A stretch of DNA of 64,000 nucleotides from Reyranella soli. Lineage in GTDB: Bacteria; Pseudomonadota; Alphaproteobacteria; Reyranellales; Reyranellaceae. The notes beneath the pieces were generated by a model. It saw nothing but the letters and a program-made list of their open reading frames with translations, had not been told where the DNA came from and did not search any database. The stretch spans positions 93,462 through 157,461 of the forward strand of contig NZ_BKAJ01000018.1 of NCBI RefSeq assembly GCF_007992495.1. The letters are read 5' to 3'. Below, piece by piece: positions 1 to 9,367 of this stretch (its first letter is position 1; every line of letters begins with the position of its first letter). The translations under genes and the position numbers were made by a program.

Positions 1-105
1 GAAACGGCAAAGCGCGACCACGACCTGGTGAAGACAGGGTCCAAGCCGCCACAGCCCCCATCATCCCGACCCGGTCCCAGACCAGCTGACAGGATCTGGA
101 AGCGG

Positions 106-876
106 ATGTGGCGCAACAATCCCTTCAGGATTGTCTCCGAGCGGCACATGGACCCGTTCAAGACAATTCCCGAGCAACTGTCGGTCCTGGAGAAAGCGCT
201 GAGAGGACCGCAGTGGGACGCGGAGACCCTGGACAATCTGCGGGCGCTCATGGCGCGCGTCGACAGCGCACGCCTCGATGCCTTGCGCACCGAGCATGCG
301 GAGGCCATGCGAACCGCCGATCCCGCGTCAGGCTACAAATACCTCGATGTCGCCTACTTCACGCTGCTGAAGCTGCTGCTTGCCCGCGAGCTCGGGCTGG
401 ACCGGGGCCCGCCGCGGCGCATATTGGACATCGGCACCGCCGGCGGTCATTTCCCCTTCGTCTGCCGCCACTTCGGCCACGACGTCGTCGCGATCGACGT
501 CGAGAACCCGCTCTACGAGGGCATTACCGCCTGCCTCGGCGTGCAGCGGACGATTGCCCGCGTCGAGCCCTACCGGCCGCTGCCCGACCTGGGCGGACGC
601 TTCGACCTCATCACCGTCTGCAACACCACGTTCAACGAGCGGGGCGACCCGCCTGTTTATTGGACGCCGGCAGAGTGGCAATTCCTCCTCGATGACCTCG
701 TCGCCAACCATCTGCGCTACCCCGGTGAGCTCTATGTGAAGCTCAACAAGGAAATCAAACGCCTCGCCTACAATCGCGATGTCCTGGCGATGGCCAACCG
801 CAACGCCGCAAAGGTCGGCCGCTGGCGCGGCGTGATCCGCATGAATGTCGCGGCGCCTCGGGTTATTCGTCTCTAG
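106..876 (+). CDS. class I SAM-dependent methyltransferase
   Basis: A 256-residue protein with a class I methyltransferase core. Motif I is ILDIGTAGGHFPFV, followed by an acidic strand end (VVAIDVENP) that would hold the ribose of S-adenosylmethionine, and then FDLITVCNTTF, the strand-4 region. The substrate cannot be read. I chose ATG 106 because GGAAGCGG precedes it; an in-frame GTG at 28 would add 26 low-complexity residues and cannot be excluded. The gene stands alone, convergent with the GFA-type gene on its right. Confidence 0.75.
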   Translation: MWRNNPFRIVSERHMDPFKTIPEQLSVLEKALRGPQWDAETLDNLRALMARVDSARLDALRTEHAEAMRTADPASGYKYLDVAYFTLLKLLLARELGLDRGPPRRILDIGTAGGHFPFVCRHFGHDVVAIDVENPLYEGITACLGVQRTIARVEPYRPLPDLGGRFDLITVCNTTFNERGDPPVYWTPAEWQFLLDDLVANHLRYPGELYVKLNKEIKRLAYNRDVLAMANRNAAKVGRWRGVIRMNVAAPRVIRL

Positions 877-897
877 CGGCCTCTATTCCGGGGCCCC

Positions 898-1350
898 CTA
901 TTCCGGAGCTTTGGCGAGGATCGCCTGCAGCGTCTTGGCGCCATGCGCATCGGTTGGCAGCACATCGCCGGACTCCGCGATGCGGCGACGTTGCGCCTCC
1001 TCCCAGTGGCGGCCGTCGAAGAACCGGGTGGGCTTCAGGCTGGGCCCGTCGATCTCGTCCAGGCAGCGGGCATTGACGATGATGCGGTGCGGCTGCGAGC
1101 GCGGGATGTAGAAGGGATGCATGCCGCAATGCGAGCAGAAGGTATGCTGCGCGACGCCGGTGCCGAAGGTGTAGGACTTGAGCGCGCTCTTGCCGCGCAG
1201 CAGCTGGAAGGCGGCAAGGTCCATGCTCAGGTGCAGCATGCCCTTCTTGGTGCAGACCGAGCAGCTGCAGTTGGACATATCATCGAGGTCGACCTCGGCG
1301 CGAAACCGCACGCGACCGCAGTGGCATCCGCCTTCCCGTGTTTCCAGCAT
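898..1350 (-). CDS. GFA-family (CENP-V/glutathione-dependent formaldehyde-activating-like) zinc protein
   Basis: A 150-residue protein of the GFA/CENP-V fold. It shows the family's cysteine pattern: GGCHCGRVRF near the N-terminus, NCSCSVCTKKG about 25 residues on, and FCSHCGMHPFY in the middle, which in relatives bind zinc. The start at 1350 follows GAGGAG at good spacing. The reading frame opens further upstream, but that would run into the neighbouring crotonase gene, which ends at 1361. The 10-base gap suggests co-transcription downstream of that gene. Members are often annotated as S-(hydroxymethyl)glutathione synthase, but most have no tested activity, so I claim only the family. Confidence 0.85.
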   Translation of the reverse strand: MLETREGGCHCGRVRFRAEVDLDDMSNCSCSVCTKKGMLHLSMDLAAFQLLRGKSALKSYTFGTGVAQHTFCSHCGMHPFYIPRSQPHRIIVNARCLDEIDGPSLKPTRFFDGRHWEEAQRRRIAESGDVLPTDAHGAKTLQAILAKAPE

Positions 1351-1360
1351 GATCGCCTCC

Positions 1361-2098
1361 TCAGTTGGCCTCACTCGCCGGCAAGCGCGCCATCATGACC
1401 GAAATATCGCGCGCCATCTCCAGTGCCTGCTCGATATCGAGCGACGCCGCGCGATGGAAGGTGCGCTTGGTCTGGCCGACGAATTCCGGATTCCACTTGG
1501 CGATGATCTCGGCCATCGCCAGAGCCGCCGGCAGGAGCTGGTCGTCGGGCACCACGCGGTTCACGAGACCGAGCTCATAAGCCCGCTGCGGCGTGATGTT
1601 CTCACACAGCATCAACAGCTCGAACGCGATCTTGCGGCCCATCACATGCACGGCATGCGCCGTGACCGTTGAAGCGGTCAGCCCGGCTCGCAGCTCAGGG
1701 AAGCCGAAGCGCGCGCTTTCGCCGGCCACGACGAGGTCGCTGCCGACGGCCAGGCTGCAGCCCGCGCCCAGGGCATAGCCGTGCACCGCCGCGATGATCG
1801 GCTTGTCGATGCGCGCCAGAAGCTTGAACAGGTCGATGCTTTTGTCGGCATGCTGCACCAGATGCTTGCGGTTCTCCGTGGTCAGCAGACGCGGCGAAGA
1901 CGTGTCCATCCCCGGGCAGAAGGCTCGTCCGGCACCGAACATGATCACGGCGGCAACCGAGTCGTCGTGCTGGACGGCGAGCAACGCCGCAGTCAGCGCC
2001 TCTATCAGATCGGCATTGAGCGCGTTCAGCTTCTTCGGGCGGTTCAAGGTCAGAAGCCGTATGGCGCCCCGCGTCTCGACCAGCAGCACATCGTCCAT
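1361..2098 (-). CDS. crotonase/enoyl-CoA hydratase family protein lacking one catalytic Glu
   Basis: A 245-residue crotonase-fold protein: LLTLNRPKKLNALN at the start, an oxyanion-hole segment HGYALGAGCSLA around residue 110, and FGFPEL around 133. In classical hydratases two glutamates catalyse water addition (Glu144 and Glu164 in the rat enzyme). Here the first position is Ser115, while the second, Glu135, is kept. It may therefore be an isomerase, hydrolase or other crotonase rather than a hydratase. ATG 2098 has GGGAGG just upstream. It precedes the GFA gene and is divergent from the acyl-CoA operon that begins at 2245. Confidence 0.85.
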   Translation of the reverse strand: MDDVLLVETRGAIRLLTLNRPKKLNALNADLIEALTAALLAVQHDDSVAAVIMFGAGRAFCPGMDTSSPRLLTTENRKHLVQHADKSIDLFKLLARIDKPIIAAVHGYALGAGCSLAVGSDLVVAGESARFGFPELRAGLTASTVTAHAVHVMGRKIAFELLMLCENITPQRAYELGLVNRVVPDDQLLPAALAMAEIIAKWNPEFVGQTKRTFHRAASLDIEQALEMARDISVMMARLPASEAN

Positions 2099-2244
2099 GC
2101 ATGCCTCCCTGTTGCCGGCGATCATACAGCCGCGAGTTCCGGGCCAAGACTGCCGATATGAGTGAAATTCCGCAGATGCAGAGATCGCCTTGCCTTGGCC
2201 AGCCGCCGGCCGCCATCATCGGGGCCAGCTGAGGAGCGTCGAGC

Positions 2245-3225
2245 ATGCGCGCGTTGATCTGCCGCCAATGGGGCGGCATCGAGCAATTGCAGGTCGGCGA
2301 GGCACCGGTGCCGCGACCCGGTCGCGACGAGGTGCTGATCCGGGTGAAGGCGACGGCGGTCAACTACGCCGATGCCATCATGGTCGCCGGGCGATACCAG
2401 ACCAAGCCCGAGCTGCCGTTCAGTCCCGGGCTGGAGACCGCCGGCGTGATCGAGGCATGCGGCCCCGACGTGCATAACCTGAAGCCCGGCGATCGGGTGA
2501 TGGCGATCCTGGCCTATGGCGGCTTGGCCGAATATGCCGTGGCGCCGGCCGCGGAGACCTACGTCATCCCCCAGGACCTGAGCTTCGCCGAGGCCGGCGC
2601 CTTCCCGATCGCCTACATTTCGAGCCACGTGGCGTTGCGCTGGCAGGGTCGGCTGGAACCGGGCGAGACGCTGCTGGTGCTGGGCGCCGCCGGCGGCGTC
2701 GGCCTGACCGCGGTCGAGATCGGCAAGGCCATGGGCGCCCGCGTCATTGCGGCGGCCAGCACGGCGGAGAAGCTGGCCGTGGCCACGGCGCACGGCGCCG
2801 ACGCCACGGTGAACTACGCCAGCGAGAAACTGACCGAGCGGGTGATGGCGCTGACCGGAGACAAAGGTGCCGATGTCTGTTTCGATCCCGTCGGCGGCAG
2901 CCTGTTCGATGCGGCGCTGTCGTCGCTCGGCTGGGGCGGGCGCATCCTGCTGGTCGGCTTCGTCGGCGGCGTGCCGCAGATCCCGGCCAATCGTCTCCTG
3001 GTGAAGCATCGCTCCGCGCTGGGCTCGTCCTTGCGCTATTTCCGCTGGCACGCGCCGGACAAGCTCGAACGGTCGGTCGCGGAACTGCTGCGCTGGCATG
3101 GCGAGGGCAAGCTGAAACCCTGCATCACCCACCGCCTGCCGCTGGAACGCGCGGTCGAGGGGATCCGCCTGCTGACCGACCGCCAGGCGCACGGCAAGAT
3201 CGTGGTCGAGCTGGAGCCCGCATGA
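2245..3225 (+). CDS. NADPH:quinone oxidoreductase-like MDR dehydrogenase
   Basis: A 326-residue medium-chain reductase. The GroES-like half begins MRALICRQWGGIEQLQV and carries VNYADAIMVAGRY. The Rossmann half has LGAAGGVGLTAVEIGKAMGA near residue 150, a nucleotide-binding AAGGVG of the quinone reductase type. The cysteine ligands of zinc alcohol dehydrogenases are not apparent, so reduction of a quinone or enoyl-CoA-like double bond is more likely than alcohol oxidation. Start supported by GAGGAGC. Its stop overlaps the start of the next gene (ATGA), so it is the first gene of a translationally coupled acyl-CoA operon ending at 6077. Confidence 0.88.
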   Translation: MRALICRQWGGIEQLQVGEAPVPRPGRDEVLIRVKATAVNYADAIMVAGRYQTKPELPFSPGLETAGVIEACGPDVHNLKPGDRVMAILAYGGLAEYAVAPAAETYVIPQDLSFAEAGAFPIAYISSHVALRWQGRLEPGETLLVLGAAGGVGLTAVEIGKAMGARVIAAASTAEKLAVATAHGADATVNYASEKLTERVMALTGDKGADVCFDPVGGSLFDAALSSLGWGGRILLVGFVGGVPQIPANRLLVKHRSALGSSLRYFRWHAPDKLERSVAELLRWHGEGKLKPCITHRLPLERAVEGIRLLTDRQAHGKIVVELEPA

Positions 3226-3977
3226 CGCAAATCCACCTCAGCCGGCCGGCCCGGCACGTCGCTCTGATCACCATCGACAATCCGCCGAAGATGAACGCCA
3301 TGACGCGGCCGATGCTGGCCGAGCTCGGCCGCCTGTGGGACGAGCTGGAGCGCGACGACAGCCGCTGCATCGTCGTCACCGGCGCGGGCGAGCGCGCCTT
3401 CTCAGTTGGCGCCGATGTCAGCGGCGACCTGTCGGCCGGCCCGGAGATGGCGCGCATGGTGAGCCACGCGCTGCTGAAGACCGACGCCTACAAAAAGCCG
3501 ATCGTCGCCGCGGTGAACGGCGACTGCATCGGCGGCGGCGTCGAGCTGCTGCTGGCCAGCGACATCCGCGCCGCGGTGCCGAAGGCGCGCTTCGGCCTGA
3601 CCGAGGTGAGGTGGTCGATCTACCCGTTCGGCGGCGCTGCCATCAAGTTGGTGCAGCAGATCGGCCATGTCCATGCCATGGACCTGCTGCTGACGGCGCG
3701 CCTGATCGATGCCGCGCAGGCGGCGACGCTGGGCCTGGTCAACCGTGTGCTGCCGCCGGAGCAGCTGATGGACTGGGCGCTGGAGACGGCGGCGATGATC
3801 GCAGCCAACAGCCCCTCGGCGGTGCAGGCGGTGAAGCGCCAGGTCAGCGGCACCATCGCCGACCACGCGTTGACCCGCGAGGCGCTCGAGCAGGAGCTGG
3901 GCGATGCCGTGCGCGCCAGCCCCGATTTCGCCGAGGGCATCGCCGCGTTCCGCGAAAAGCGCCAGCCACGGTATTGA
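3222..3977 (+). CDS. enoyl-CoA hydratase
   Basis: A 251-residue crotonase with both hydratase glutamates present: Glu108 in GDCIGGGVELLL and Glu128 in ARFGLTEVR. It also carries AFSVGADVSGDL, part of the CoA-binding region. It should hydrate a trans-2-enoyl-CoA. It starts inside the stop of the preceding reductase and its own TGA overlaps the ATG of the acyl-CoA synthetase, so the three are translationally coupled. The set (ligase, hydratases, reductase) points to breakdown of an unidentified acid by a beta-oxidation-like route. Confidence 0.9.
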   Translation: MTQIHLSRPARHVALITIDNPPKMNAMTRPMLAELGRLWDELERDDSRCIVVTGAGERAFSVGADVSGDLSAGPEMARMVSHALLKTDAYKKPIVAAVNGDCIGGGVELLLASDIRAAVPKARFGLTEVRWSIYPFGGAAIKLVQQIGHVHAMDLLLTARLIDAAQAATLGLVNRVLPPEQLMDWALETAAMIAANSPSAVQAVKRQVSGTIADHALTREALEQELGDAVRASPDFAEGIAAFREKRQPRY

Positions 3978-5611
3978 TGACGACGACCCGGCCGCAGAGC
4001 CGCACCCTCGGCGATCTTTTGGACGAGCTGGCGGCGACGACGCCGCAGGCGCCGGCCCTGGTCAGCGGCGCCGAGCGCCTCGACGTCGCCGCGCTGAAGG
4101 CGCGCACCGACGATTTCGCCCGCGCCCTGCTCGCGCGCGGCATCGGCCGCGGCGATCGGGTGGCCTTGCTGTGCTCGAACCGCAGCGAATGGGTGGTGGC
4201 CGCCCTCGCCGCCGCCAAGCTCGGCGCGCCGGTGGCGGCCATCAGCACCTTCAGCACCCCGCGCGAGCTCGCCTATGCGCTAAGACATTCCGAAGCCCGG
4301 GCGTTGATCATGCTGAGCACGTTCCGCGACCGGCATTTCCTGCAGGCGCTGGGCGAGCTGTGCCCGGAGCTGGCACGCTGCCCGCCCGGGGCCTTGCAAA
4401 GCGCGGCGCTGCCGGCACTGCGCACTGTCGTCGTCCTCGACCGCCTCGCCACGCCCGGCGCCTTCGGCCCGACGGAGTTCCTGGCGTGCGGCGCCGGCCT
4501 CGCTGCGCTGGAGAAGGCGCAGGCTGCCGTCACACCGGACGACATCTGCTTCATCCTGTACACCTCGGGCTCGACCGCCGCGCCCAAGGGCGTAACCCTG
4601 GCGCACGGCCCGTTGCTGGCCAACGGCTTCGACATCGGCGAGCGCCAGCATCTCACCGCCGAGGACCGGCTGTGGCTCGCAGTGCCTCTGTTCTGGTCGT
4701 TCGGCTCGGCCAACGCGATGCCCGCGATCATGACCCACGGCGGTTGCATGGTGCTGCAGGAGGCGTTCGAGCCGGGCGCCGCGCTGGCGTTGATCGAGCG
4801 CGAGCGCTGCAGCGTCTATTACGGCATGGCCAACATGGCGCGCGCCCTTCTCGAGCATCCCGATCACCCCGGGCGTCGGCTGGGCGCCATGCGTACCGGC
4901 CTCACCATCGGCCCGCCGGAGGACATCACGCTCACCATCGAGGCGCTGGGCGCCGCGGAGCTCTGCACGGTCTACGGCTCGACCGAGACCTACGGTAACT
5001 GCGCCGTCACCGACGCGCACGACCCGCTCGAGCTCAGGCTCGTCACGCAGGGTCTGCCGCTGCCGGGTATGACTGTCCGCGCCGTCGATCCGGCGACCCG
5101 CGCGCCCCTGCCGCCGGGAGAGATCGGCGAGCTGGCGGTGCGCGGCTACACCACGCCAGGCTACTTCCGCGCCCCGGAGCTCGACGCCGAAGCATTCGAC
5201 AAGGGCTGGTTCCTCACCGGCGATCTCGGCTCGATCGAACCGAACGGTCGCGTGCGCTTCCGCGGCCGGCTGAAGGAGATGATCAAGACCGGCGGCGTCA
5301 ATGTCGCGCCGCTCGAGGTCGAGCATGTGCTGCTGCAGCATCCCGACATCGTGCAGGCTCACGTCGTCGGCGTGCCGGATCGGCTGAAGGGTGAGATCGT
5401 CGCCGCCGCCGTCGAGATGCGCTCCGGCACTGAGCACGACGCCGCGGCGATCACCGCCTTCTGCCGCGAGCGACTGGCAAGCTACAAGGTGCCGACACGA
5501 TTCGCCTTTCGCGCGGCGAGCGAATTCCCGCGCACGCCGACCGGCAAGATCCACAAGCCCGGCCTGCGTCAGGAACTCGCCCAGGACCCAGCATCGGACG
5601 GCACGTCATAG
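3977..5611 (+). CDS. acyl-CoA synthetase (AMP-forming, ANL superfamily)
   Basis: A 544-residue adenylate-forming ligase. The P-loop [11 protein letters not shown] lies at residues 195-205, YGSTE in the middle, WFLTGDLG and [13 protein letters not shown] near residue 430, and the C-terminal catalytic lysine motif PTGKIHK close to the end. It would activate a carboxylic acid to its acyl-CoA. The start is ATG 3977, which shares its A with the TGA of the hydratase gene; the frame is open far upstream, but that part is out-of-frame shadow of the hydratase. Acid specificity (fatty, aryl or carnitine-like) cannot be read. Confidence 0.92.
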   Translation: MTTTRPQSRTLGDLLDELAATTPQAPALVSGAERLDVAALKARTDDFARALLARGIGRGDRVALLCSNRSEWVVAALAAAKLGAPVAAISTFSTPRELAYALRHSEARALIMLSTFRDRHFLQALGELCPELARCPPGALQSAALPALRTVVVLDRLATPGAFGPTEFLACGAGLAALEKAQAAVTPDDICFILYTSGSTAAPKGVTLAHGPLLANGFDIGERQHLTAEDRLWLAVPLFWSFGSANAMPAIMTHGGCMVLQEAFEPGAALALIERERCSVYYGMANMARALLEHPDHPGRRLGAMRTGLTIGPPEDITLTIEALGAAELCTVYGSTETYGNCAVTDAHDPLELRLVTQGLPLPGMTVRAVDPATRAPLPPGEIGELAVRGYTTPGYFRAPELDAEAFDKGWFLTGDLGSIEPNGRVRFRGRLKEMIKTGGVNVAPLEVEHVLLQHPDIVQAHVVGVPDRLKGEIVAAAVEMRSGTEHDAAAITAFCRERLASYKVPTRFAFRAASEFPRTPTGKIHKPGLRQELAQDPASDGTS

Positions 5612-5621
5612 GGAGAAGCGC

Positions 5622-6077
5622 ATGCCCGGCCTGTATTACGATCAATTCCAAGTCGGTCAGGTGTTCAAGCACCCGATCCGCCGCACGATCACCGAGGCCG
5701 ACAACGTCTGGTTCAGCGCCATGACGCACAATCCCTCCTACCTGCATCTCGACGAGGAGTACTGCCACAACGAGACCGAGTTCGGCCAGCGGCTGGTCAA
5801 CAGCTGCTTTACGCTGGCCCTGATGGTGGGCATCTCGGTCGGCGACACCGTGCTGGGCACCGCCGTCGCCAACCTCGGCTGGGACGATGTGCGCTTTCCC
5901 AAGCCGCTGTTCCACGGCGACACCGTGCGGGTCGAATCGGAAGTGCTGGAGATGCGCGAGAGCAAGTCCCGCCCCGGCGAGGGCATCGTCATTTTCGCCC
6001 ACCGCGCCTTCAACCAGAACGGCGAGCTGGTGGCCCATTGCAAGCGCTCGTCCCTGATGAGGAAGACGCCGGCTTGA
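5622..6077 (+). CDS. MaoC-like hotdog dehydratase
   Basis: A 151-residue single-hotdog protein with the MaoC hydratase segment [20 protein letters not shown] near residues 32-51. The histidine of the hydratase motif is present, but the usual Asp of the G-D-x-N-P type signature is His (THNP), as in some relatives acting on branched or mesaconyl-type CoA esters. It starts 10 bases after the synthetase behind AGGGAGAAG and is the last gene of the acyl-CoA operon. It probably hydrates or dehydrates an acyl-CoA intermediate made by the ligase. Confidence 0.88.
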   Translation: MPGLYYDQFQVGQVFKHPIRRTITEADNVWFSAMTHNPSYLHLDEEYCHNETEFGQRLVNSCFTLALMVGISVGDTVLGTAVANLGWDDVRFPKPLFHGDTVRVESEVLEMRESKSRPGEGIVIFAHRAFNQNGELVAHCKRSSLMRKTPA

Positions 6078-6290
6078 CGCCTGACGCCCGGCGAGGATCA
6101 ATCGAGACCGGCTTTTCCAGGTGCCCAATACGCCTTTGTCACGACGCGTGTCGCCGGGACCGCCTGCTGCTTCAGGCGCCGCCGGCCAGCGCCGGGCCTT
6201 CGAGCGTGATCAATCGAAAACGATCGGCCAGCCGCTCGGACGCAATGACGGCGGCGTGCTTCATCAGCAGGCGCAGCAGCTTGGCGAGCA

Positions 6291-6986
6291 TCACGAGGCC
6301 CTTACGGTGAACTCGTTACCGCGGCCTTCGTCGAGCGGAAGCGATTGCGAGACGTAACCGTTCGCGGGATTACGGATATATTCGAGATATCCCGGGTCGA
6401 ACGCGTTTTCCCCGAGCACCACCGCTCCGGGTTTCAGCCGGGGTTCGACCAGCTTGAGGACCGGCAGGTAGAGGGCGAATGCGCCGTCGATCAGCAGCAG
6501 ATCGACCTCGCCGTCGACATCGCACAGCGTCTCGAGCCCGTCGCCTTCGCGGATATCCACCAGATCGGCAAGGCCCGCCGCGTCGAGATTGGCCCGCGCC
6601 CGCGCCACCTTGGCGGGTTCGAGTTCACTACCGATGAGTTGACCACCTCCGTTGTCCCGGAGCGCAGCAGCCAGGTAGATCGTCGAAACCCCCATCGATG
6701 TGCCGAACTCGACGATCCGCGTCGCCTTGCAGGCGCGTGCGATAGCGTAAAGGAAGCGGCCATAGGTCGGCGAGACGGCAAGGAAATTGTCGGCGTAGCC
6801 GTGATAGATCGTCCGGTAGTCGGCGCGCTCCTCGGCGATCATCTGCGCGGCCGCTTGCTCCAGTGTCGTGCCGGAGGCTTCGATAGTCGCCATGATCGCG
6901 CGGACATGCTCGCGGTCCGCAATCTCACCTTCCCGATGAAGCCGGTCCAAGATCCAGGCGACAGGCCCTCTGCTCAGCGCATTCAC
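6291..6986 (-). CDS. class I O-methyltransferase
   Basis: A 231-residue methyltransferase of the small-molecule O-methyltransferase group. Motif I is RIVEFGTSMGVSTIYLAAAL (residues 90-109), then an acidic IGSELEPAKV loop and LLLIDGAFALYLPVL. I chose GTG 6986 because GGAAAGGAAAC sits just upstream; the frame is open for a further 189 codons, but that sequence is low-complexity and overlaps the divergent regulator. The 5' end faces the AraC-like gene at 7101, so that regulator may have controlled it. Confidence 0.8.
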   Translation of the reverse strand: MNALSRGPVAWILDRLHREGEIADREHVRAIMATIEASGTTLEQAAAQMIAEERADYRTIYHGYADNFLAVSPTYGRFLYAIARACKATRIVEFGTSMGVSTIYLAAALRDNGGGQLIGSELEPAKVARARANLDAAGLADLVDIREGDGLETLCDVDGEVDLLLIDGAFALYLPVLKLVEPRLKPGAVVLGENAFDPGYLEYIRNPANGYVSQSLPLDEGRGNEFTVRAS

Positions 6987-7100
6987 GATGTTTCCTTTCC
7001 TGCTCGCCGATGGCGTACAGGGGGCAGGCCTTGGCGTCATTGCGAAGTCTGGACATATTGTTATTCGATTCAGCCAATCGGCATCTGAGCGGAAACGACC

Positions 7101-7912
7101 ATACCTATCCTGAGCGACCTGCCCGAGGCCTCCGAATGGACCGATCCCGATGAGGTACCCCGTCCGATCGTCGCCTTTGGCTTCGCGACGGCGGATGTGG
7201 GACGAATCGAGCTGGACCTTCATCGCCACAAGAAGGGACAGATCCTGCTCGTGCAGCGCGGCGCGCTCAGTTGCGAAGTCGAAGGCGGGCTGTGGATCGT
7301 GCCGCCGCGCAGCGCCGTCTGGATTCCGGGCGGGGCGCTCCATGCCATCAAGGCAAGCGGCGCACTCGAAGGCACAACGCCTTCGTCGATCCGCACGTCG
7401 ACGCGCGCCTGCCGGCGGCTTGCTGTGCCGTTTCGGTGACGCCTCTTTTGCGCGAGCTCCTGGTCCGTTCCGCGCACCTGCCTGCCCTCTATGAAGAAGA
7501 TGGCGCGAACTCGCGGCTGGTGGCAGTGCTTCTCGACGAATTCGCGGCGGCACAGATCGAGGACCTTCATCTGCCCATGCCGACCGACTCCCGCCTGCGC
7601 AGGATCGTGGACCTGATGATAGCCTCGCCGGCGGATCGGGGAACGTTGGAGGCTTGGGCGAAACGCGCGGGCATGAGCGAGCGGACCCTGGCGCGACTGA
7701 TAAGCCGGGAGACAGGCATGAGCTTCGGCCGCTGGCGCCAGCAACTCGGCGTCATGCTTGCCGTGAAATGGTTGGCCGGCGGTGCGTCGATTCAGCAGGT
7801 GGCCGCCGACCTCGGCTACGAGAGCGTGCCCAGCTTCGTGACCATGTTCCGCAAGACGCTTGGCACTTCCCCTGGTCGCTACATGGCGGAACGCCATTCC
7901 GGCCGATCCTGA
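7101..7912 (+). pseudogene. AraC-family regulator (cupin + HTH), frameshifted
   Basis: Two reading frames together spell one AraC-type regulator. The first encodes the cupin-like N-terminal part (RIELDLHRHKKGQILLVQRG, then SAVWIPGGALHAIKASG). Near 7370-7376 the match moves to another frame, which carries NAFVDPHVDARLPAACCAVS, the linker and two HTH motifs ending QQVAADLGYESVPSFVTMFR. A one-base loss (or two-base gain) explains it. The first frame also has no ATG, GTG or TTG at its expected start; GGAAACGACC is followed by ATA at 7101, where ATG would fit, with a CTG at 7110. Either the gene is decaying or the sequence has errors. Confidence 0.75.
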
Positions 7913-7971
7913 GGCGGCATTGTCGGCCGGAGGCAAGGCGAGCAAGCTCCCTCTCCTGAGGAGAAGAAGCG

Positions 7972-9318
7972 ATGACGGCACGCAAGATGCGGCTCGGCTT
8001 GTCGATACGCGGCCATGGCTATCACCCGGCCGCCTGGCGCCATCCCGATGTGCCGGCCGACGGCACGCTGCATGTCGAGCATTATGTACGCAGCGCCCAG
8101 ACTGCCGAGCGCGGCAAGCTCGACATGATCTTCTTTGCCGACGGCGCCGGCATTCGTCAGGGCGACACGCCGCGCGGCTCACTGGCGCGGACCGGGCGGG
8201 ACATGGTCGAGCTGGAACCGATGACCTTGCTGCCGGCCCTGGCCATGGTCACAAGCCATGTCGGCCTGGTGACGACGGCGTCCACCACCTACAACGAGCC
8301 GTACAATCTCGCGCGCAAGTTCGCCACCTTGGACCTGATCAGCAAGGGGCGCGCCGGGTGGAACGTGGTTGCCTCATGGTCGGAGCTCGAAGCGCAGAAC
8401 TTCGGGCTGGAGACGACGCTGGACTACGACACGCGCTACGCCCGTTCCGCCGAGTTCGTCGAGGTGGTCAAGGGATTGTGGGACAGCTGGGACGACGGCG
8501 CTCTCGTGTTCGACAAGGCGGGCGGCCGGTATTTCGACGAAGCGAAGATGCATGTGCTGGATCACCAGGGACGGTTCTTCAAGGTGCGCGGCCCGTTGAA
8601 CGTCGCCGGCATGCCGCAGGGTCATCCGGTGATCGTGCAGGCCGGCGCTTCGGAGCAAGGGCGCGAGCTGGGGGCGGCGACCGCCGAGGTCATCTACGCG
8701 ATCAGCAGCTCGCTCGACGGTGCGCGCGCCTACTACGCCGATGTGAAGGGGCGGATGGCGAAGTACGGCCGCGAACCCGATGACCTCAAGATCATGCCGG
8801 CGCTGTGTCCGGTCGTCGGCCGCACGCGGGCCGAAGCACAGGCGAAGTATGACGAGCTGCAGGCGCTGTGGGACCCGCTGGCCGGCCTCGGCTCGCTCTA
8901 CGGCACGTTCGGCGACTTGTCGGGCTATCCGCTGGACGGTCCACTACCCGAGGGCGTGCTGGGCAGCGGGGAGATACGCAGCCTCTCCGCACAGCTCGTC
9001 GAGCGGATGAGACGGGAGAAGCCCACGATCCGCGAATTGTACCTGCGCGCCGGCATCACGGGCTCGGCGCGGATCGGCACATCCGCTGACATCGCCGACA
9101 CCATGCAGGAGTGGTTCGAAGCCGCGGCCTGCGATGGCTTCAACATCACGCCGGCCACCCTGCCCGGCGGCGGCGAAGATTTCGTCGAGCTGGTCGTTCC
9201 CGAACTGCAGCGCCGCGGGCTGTTTCGCACCGAGTACGAAGGCAGGACCTTGCGGGAAAATCTCGGCCTGCGAGCTGTGACGAGCCGCTACCGCCGGGAA
9301 CGCCAGGCAGCGGATTGA
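7972..9318 (+). CDS. LLM-class flavin monooxygenase (NtaA/SnaA/DszA family)
   Basis: A 448-residue TIM-barrel flavoprotein of the nitrilotriacetate monooxygenase component A group. Family landmarks are GLSIRGHGYHPAAWRHPD at the N-terminus, LDMIFFADG, TTASTTYNEPYNLARKFATL and GRAGWNVVASW. Such enzymes take FMNH2 from a separate reductase and oxygenate or cleave small organics. No flavin reductase gene lies adjacent. It starts behind GAGGAGAAG and leads a five-gene operon with an extradiol dioxygenase, so it may act on the same aromatic or heterocyclic substrate. Confidence 0.9.
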   Translation: MTARKMRLGLSIRGHGYHPAAWRHPDVPADGTLHVEHYVRSAQTAERGKLDMIFFADGAGIRQGDTPRGSLARTGRDMVELEPMTLLPALAMVTSHVGLVTTASTTYNEPYNLARKFATLDLISKGRAGWNVVASWSELEAQNFGLETTLDYDTRYARSAEFVEVVKGLWDSWDDGALVFDKAGGRYFDEAKMHVLDHQGRFFKVRGPLNVAGMPQGHPVIVQAGASEQGRELGAATAEVIYAISSSLDGARAYYADVKGRMAKYGREPDDLKIMPALCPVVGRTRAEAQAKYDELQALWDPLAGLGSLYGTFGDLSGYPLDGPLPEGVLGSGEIRSLSAQLVERMRREKPTIRELYLRAGITGSARIGTSADIADTMQEWFEAAACDGFNITPATLPGGGEDFVELVVPELQRRGLFRTEYEGRTLRENLGLRAVTSRYRRERQAAD

Positions 9319-9367
9319 CACTCCTGGAACACCAGACCAGCTTTGCAACGCCACGGGAGAATGCCAA

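Noticed and set aside
2122..3192. Long minus-strand reading frame opposite the MDR reductase gene
   Set aside because: Arg/Gly/Ala/His-rich translation with no motifs, on the exact opposite strand of a clear gene; a usual shadow in GC-rich DNA. The same applies to 4280-5554, 33296-35095, 45088-47016 and 49217-50086.
3335..3976. Upstream extension of the acyl-CoA synthetase frame
   Set aside because: It lies out of frame inside the enoyl-CoA hydratase gene and reads as low-complexity Arg/Gly; the synthetase family start fits ATG 3977.
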